Shown here: one piece after another, positions 61,592 to 64,000 of the stretch
How the letters are laid out: every line of letters starts with the position of its first letter
How positions within the stretch are numbered: the first letter of the stretch is position 1
Assembly: GCA_963696545.1 (NCBI GenBank)
Contig: CAVOKQ010000007.1
Coordinates: 556,651 to 620,650, forward strand
Length of the DNA: 64,000 bases
Direction of reading: 5' to 3'
From: RPQJ01 sp963696545
Lineage (GTDB): Bacteria > Pseudomonadota > Gammaproteobacteria > Steroidobacterales > Steroidobacteraceae
The notes under the pieces: model-generated
The model's database searches: none
Seen by the model: only the letters and a program-made list of their open reading frames with translations
Told to the model about the DNA's origin: nothing
Program-made: the position numbers and the translations under genes

Positions 61592-62842
61592 TCAGTGCGC
61601 CTTGAACGCTGGGTCCTCCCGCGTCACCGACATCCTGTTTACGATCCAGCGGAAGATCAGGATGTGGAGCACCGTCAGCGTCGCCACGACGATCAGTTCC
61701 CCGCGCGGCGGAATGATGTGGTGCAGGTGGTCCGGCAGGTTGTAGTTGAGCGTGACGGTCGAGACGTTGAGCCGGTTCACGAGCACGCCGATCACGGCCA
61801 GCACCGCGCCGAACCGCACCACGCCCACCCGCGATGCCTTGAACCCCACGGTGAGCACCAGCGCCGGCAACAGCACGAAGCCCAGCACTTCCACGAGGAA
61901 CCAGTAGCCATAGGGCGTGGCGAGCAGCGCCCATTCCGCGTCGTGCGCCACCGAGATGATCTTCATGACGAAATACACGTATATCGCAATCGCGCAGGCC
62001 TTGCCGAGCCCGATCGTGAGCTCGTCGAGGCGGCCGAGAAAGACCTCGTCGCAGCGTTCCCGCAGGAAGCGGGCCGCGAGCGCGCTCACCGTGATCACCA
62101 TCGCCATCGCCACGTAGATGCTGGACGCAAGGAACAGCTGGGGCAGGTACGGCGAGTACCACAGCGGGTGGACCTTGCCCGGGGCCAGCAGGAACATGGC
62201 GCCGAGCGCCGACTGGTGCAGCGTCGACAGCATGATGCCGGCGATCGTCATGCCGATCGTGATCCTCTTGGCCCAGCCGCGCGTCCGGTCCGAGTTCAGC
62301 CACTCGAAGATGGCCGGGCTGAACTCGAGGAGCTGTACCGTGAGGTACAGCGCGACGTGCCAGGCGACCAGGAACAGCACCGAAGCGGTGCCGAAGGAGA
62401 TGGTCATCGGAAAGTAGATGCGCCACGGTCGCCCGAGGTCGATCAGCAGGTAGAGCACCGCGAACAGGTAGCCGAGGAATCCCGTCAGGATCCCGATCCG
62501 CACCATCGGCGCGTACCTCTTGAAGCCGAAGATGTAGTACGCGGTGGCCATCACGAAGCCGGTCGCGGACAGGGGCACGCCGCCAAACAGCCCCCAGCCG
62601 AGGAACAGCCCCCAGGGGTAGTCGTTCGAGCTGTGGGTCACGACGCCGAGCCCGTAGATGAAGCGCTCCACGATGACCGGAATGCCCACCAGCAGCACCA
62701 GCCCGGCGACGATGTTGAAGGGCGTGACGAGCGACCGGCCGTAGTCCTGCCAACTCATGCCCATGCGAAGCTTGTTCAGGAACCACGAGCGGAAGCTTTC
62801 GGGGGCCACCCCAGCGGGCAGCGTCTGTGCCTGGTTAGCCAC
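61592..62842 (-). CDS. NrfD/HybB-family membrane subunit (module A)
   Basis: A 416-residue protein, start GTG 62842, with about ten membrane helices (FNIVAGLVLLVGIPVIVERFIYG, YPWGLFLGWGLFGGVPLSATGFVMATAYYIFG, and others) and STLHQSALGAMFLLAPGKVHPLWYSP, characteristic of the HybB/NrfD family. It overlaps the ferredoxin gene by eight bases. Probably the quinol-interacting subunit for module A. Confidence 0.92.
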   Translation of the reverse strand: MANQAQTLPAGVAPESFRSWFLNKLRMGMSWQDYGRSLVTPFNIVAGLVLLVGIPVIVERFIYGLGVVTHSSNDYPWGLFLGWGLFGGVPLSATGFVMATAYYIFGFKRYAPMVRIGILTGFLGYLFAVLYLLIDLGRPWRIYFPMTISFGTASVLFLVAWHVALYLTVQLLEFSPAIFEWLNSDRTRGWAKRITIGMTIAGIMLSTLHQSALGAMFLLAPGKVHPLWYSPYLPQLFLASSIYVAMAMVITVSALAARFLRERCDEVFLGRLDELTIGLGKACAIAIYVYFVMKIISVAHDAEWALLATPYGYWFLVEVLGFVLLPALVLTVGFKASRVGVVRFGAVLAVIGVLVNRLNVSTVTLNYNLPDHLHHIIPPRGELIVVATLTVLHILIFRWIVNRMSVTREDPAFKAH

Positions 62843-63818
62843 GGTTCGTCTCCTTCTTTTCTTCTTTTTCCTCTTCTGCCACGGCGTCTTCCCGGTGCTT
62901 CAGCGCCGAGTAGCACATGCTGAACAGGGCCGGCCAGACCACGAGGACCGTCGGAACCGCGGCGAGGAACCCCCTGGTGCCCTCGATCATCGGCTCGTTG
63001 GGCAGGTTGGTCGGGAACCCGACGTCGCCGAAGGGCACGCCTGACAGGTACATCCAGGAGGTGCCGCCAGCCTCCCGCTCGCCGTAGATGTGGTCGATGT
63101 ATCGATCGGGGGCATTCGTGATCCTGTCGCGGGCAAGCTTGATCAGGTCGCTGCGCTTGCCGAACGTCAGTGCCCCGGCCGGGCAGGCGTCTGCGCATGC
63201 AGGAAGCAGCCCTTTCTTGATCCGGGGGTAGCAGAACGTGCACTTGACGATCTTGGGCTCGAACGCGCTCTCGTAACTGTATGCCGGCACGTTGAACGGG
63301 CAGGCGGTCATGCAGTAGCGACAGCCGAAGCACAGGTCTTCGTTGTAGGCGACCGCGCCCTCCGGTGTCTTGCGATAGGCGCGCGCCGGGCAGGCGGTCG
63401 CGCAGGCCGGCTCGTTGCAATGGTTGCACTGCAGCTTGCGATAGACGGGGCCGCCCTTGCCGTCGGCGCTCTCGTACTTGTTGACGACCGTATAAGCGGT
63501 CGAAGTCGGCCTTCTCTTCTGCTCGAACACGCCGGGGTCGTCAAACGGCCGGTCGGGCGCAGGCAATTTGTTCTCCTCGTTACAGGCCCGCTCGCAACTC
63601 CTGCAGCCCACGCAGGCCGTGAGGTCCGTCAGCATGCCGAACCGGTCCGGCCAGCCCTCGAAGTCTGAAGCCGCGTCCGCGGTGCACGGGGCACCGGCCA
63701 GCGTGGCGCCGCCGAACACAGCGGCGCCGCCCAGGAAATTCCTGCGGCTGATCGTCTGCGACGCGGGGCCGCTGCCTTCGCCGTCACCGGCGTTGATCGA
63801 AACCTGTTTGTCTGCCAT
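62835..63818 (-). CDS. Four-cluster 4Fe-4S ferredoxin-type subunit, Tat-exported (module A)
   Basis: A 327-residue protein, start ATG 63818, with a twin-arginine signal SRRNFLGGAAVFGGATLAGAP, then CVGCRSCERAC, CNHCNEPACATAC, CFGCRYCMTAC and CTFCYPRIKKGLLPACADAC. A C-terminal hydrophobic helix (FLAAVPTVLVVWPALFSMCYSAL) anchors it, as in HybA. The membrane partner follows directly. Confidence 0.93.
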   Translation of the reverse strand: MADKQVSINAGDGEGSGPASQTISRRNFLGGAAVFGGATLAGAPCTADAASDFEGWPDRFGMLTDLTACVGCRSCERACNEENKLPAPDRPFDDPGVFEQKRRPTSTAYTVVNKYESADGKGGPVYRKLQCNHCNEPACATACPARAYRKTPEGAVAYNEDLCFGCRYCMTACPFNVPAYSYESAFEPKIVKCTFCYPRIKKGLLPACADACPAGALTFGKRSDLIKLARDRITNAPDRYIDHIYGEREAGGTSWMYLSGVPFGDVGFPTNLPNEPMIEGTRGFLAAVPTVLVVWPALFSMCYSALKHREDAVAEEEKEEKKETNRG

Positions 63819-63872
63819 GAGTGCGCCTCTTCTTGTCATTCGCCTGCTGGCGTACCGTAACCCGCGCCCGGC

Positions 63873-64000
63873 TTACTTCTTCACGTGACACAGCTGCCCG
63901 CAGCTCGCGGGCGTCTTGCCGACGTCGCCGGTCTTTCTGTGGCAGCTGAAGCACACCACGTGGTAGGCAACCTTGAGGCTGGGCGTGTCCAAGGCCTCGA
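63873..64000 (-). CDS. Multiheme c-type cytochrome, C-terminal end (cut by right edge)
   Basis: The last 42 residues of a gene entering from the right: a CFSCH motif followed by HRKTGDVGKTPASCGQLCHVKK and a TAA stop. The final motif CGQLCH has three residues between the cysteines. Short cytochrome c3/c7-like proteins of this ending are common beside ferredoxin/NrfD pairs. It is likely the first or second gene of the operon, 54 bases before the ferredoxin start. Confidence 0.8.
   Translation of the reverse strand, partial: EALDTPSLKVAYHVVCFSCHRKTGDVGKTPASCGQLCHVKK

Overview
The window is GC-rich bacterial DNA, most likely from a gammaproteobacterium. The left edge carries the conserved block tRNA-Tyr, tRNA-Gly, tRNA-Thr(GGT), tuf, tRNA-Trp, secE, nusG, rplKAJL, rpoB, rpoC, all on the minus strand. 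The right half carries plsY, birA, coaX, a SPOR-domain gene and tRNA-Thr(TGT). In E. coli and Pseudomonas these two groups are neighbours (birA ... thrU-tyrU-glyT-thrT-tufB-secE). Here about 31.5 kb lies between tRNA-Thr(TGT) and tRNA-Tyr.

That block holds, from left to right: a PilZ-domain gene; a nine-gene V/A-type ATPase operon (12.07-20.05 kb, plus strand); an NAD(P)-binding SDR/DUF2867 gene; a small c-type cytochrome; a complete outer-membrane electron conduit on the minus strand (mtrB-like porin, mtrA-like decaheme, and three OmcA/MtrC-type decaheme lipoproteins, with two small lipoprotein genes between them, 22.0-34.1 kb); the NiFe-hydrogenase maturation genes hypC-A-B-D-F-(HemN-like)-E (34.4-41.7 kb); and a zinc-ribbon gene, a small membrane protein gene and a bactofilin gene. 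No hydrogenase structural gene is visible.

Right of the ancestral birA segment are an AhpD-like gene, a CtlX-like hydrolase, feoA-feoB with a small Cys-rich membrane protein, and a glycosyltransferase/GtrA/DUF2298 set. From 54.5 kb to the right edge runs a minus-strand operon of inner-membrane and periplasmic electron-transfer genes: two ferredoxin/NrfD pairs, a 13-heme cytochrome fused to a b-type cytochrome domain, an octaheme, a monoheme and a NapC/NirT-type hexaheme, with another multiheme gene cut by the edge. About 72 heme-attachment motifs are encoded in total. Read together, the inner-membrane modules could take electrons from the quinone pool, small cytochromes could carry them across the periplasm, and the MtrAB-decaheme conduit could pass them to extracellular minerals or another outside acceptor (or in reverse). 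That scheme is inference from family membership.

Single-base insertions and deletions break the reading frame of many otherwise well conserved genes (rpoC, rpoB, rplA, secE, five ATPase genes, one decaheme and hypF). Because essential genes are hit as well, most are probably sequence errors rather than mutations. Gene coordinates below span the whole broken gene and state where the frame changes.
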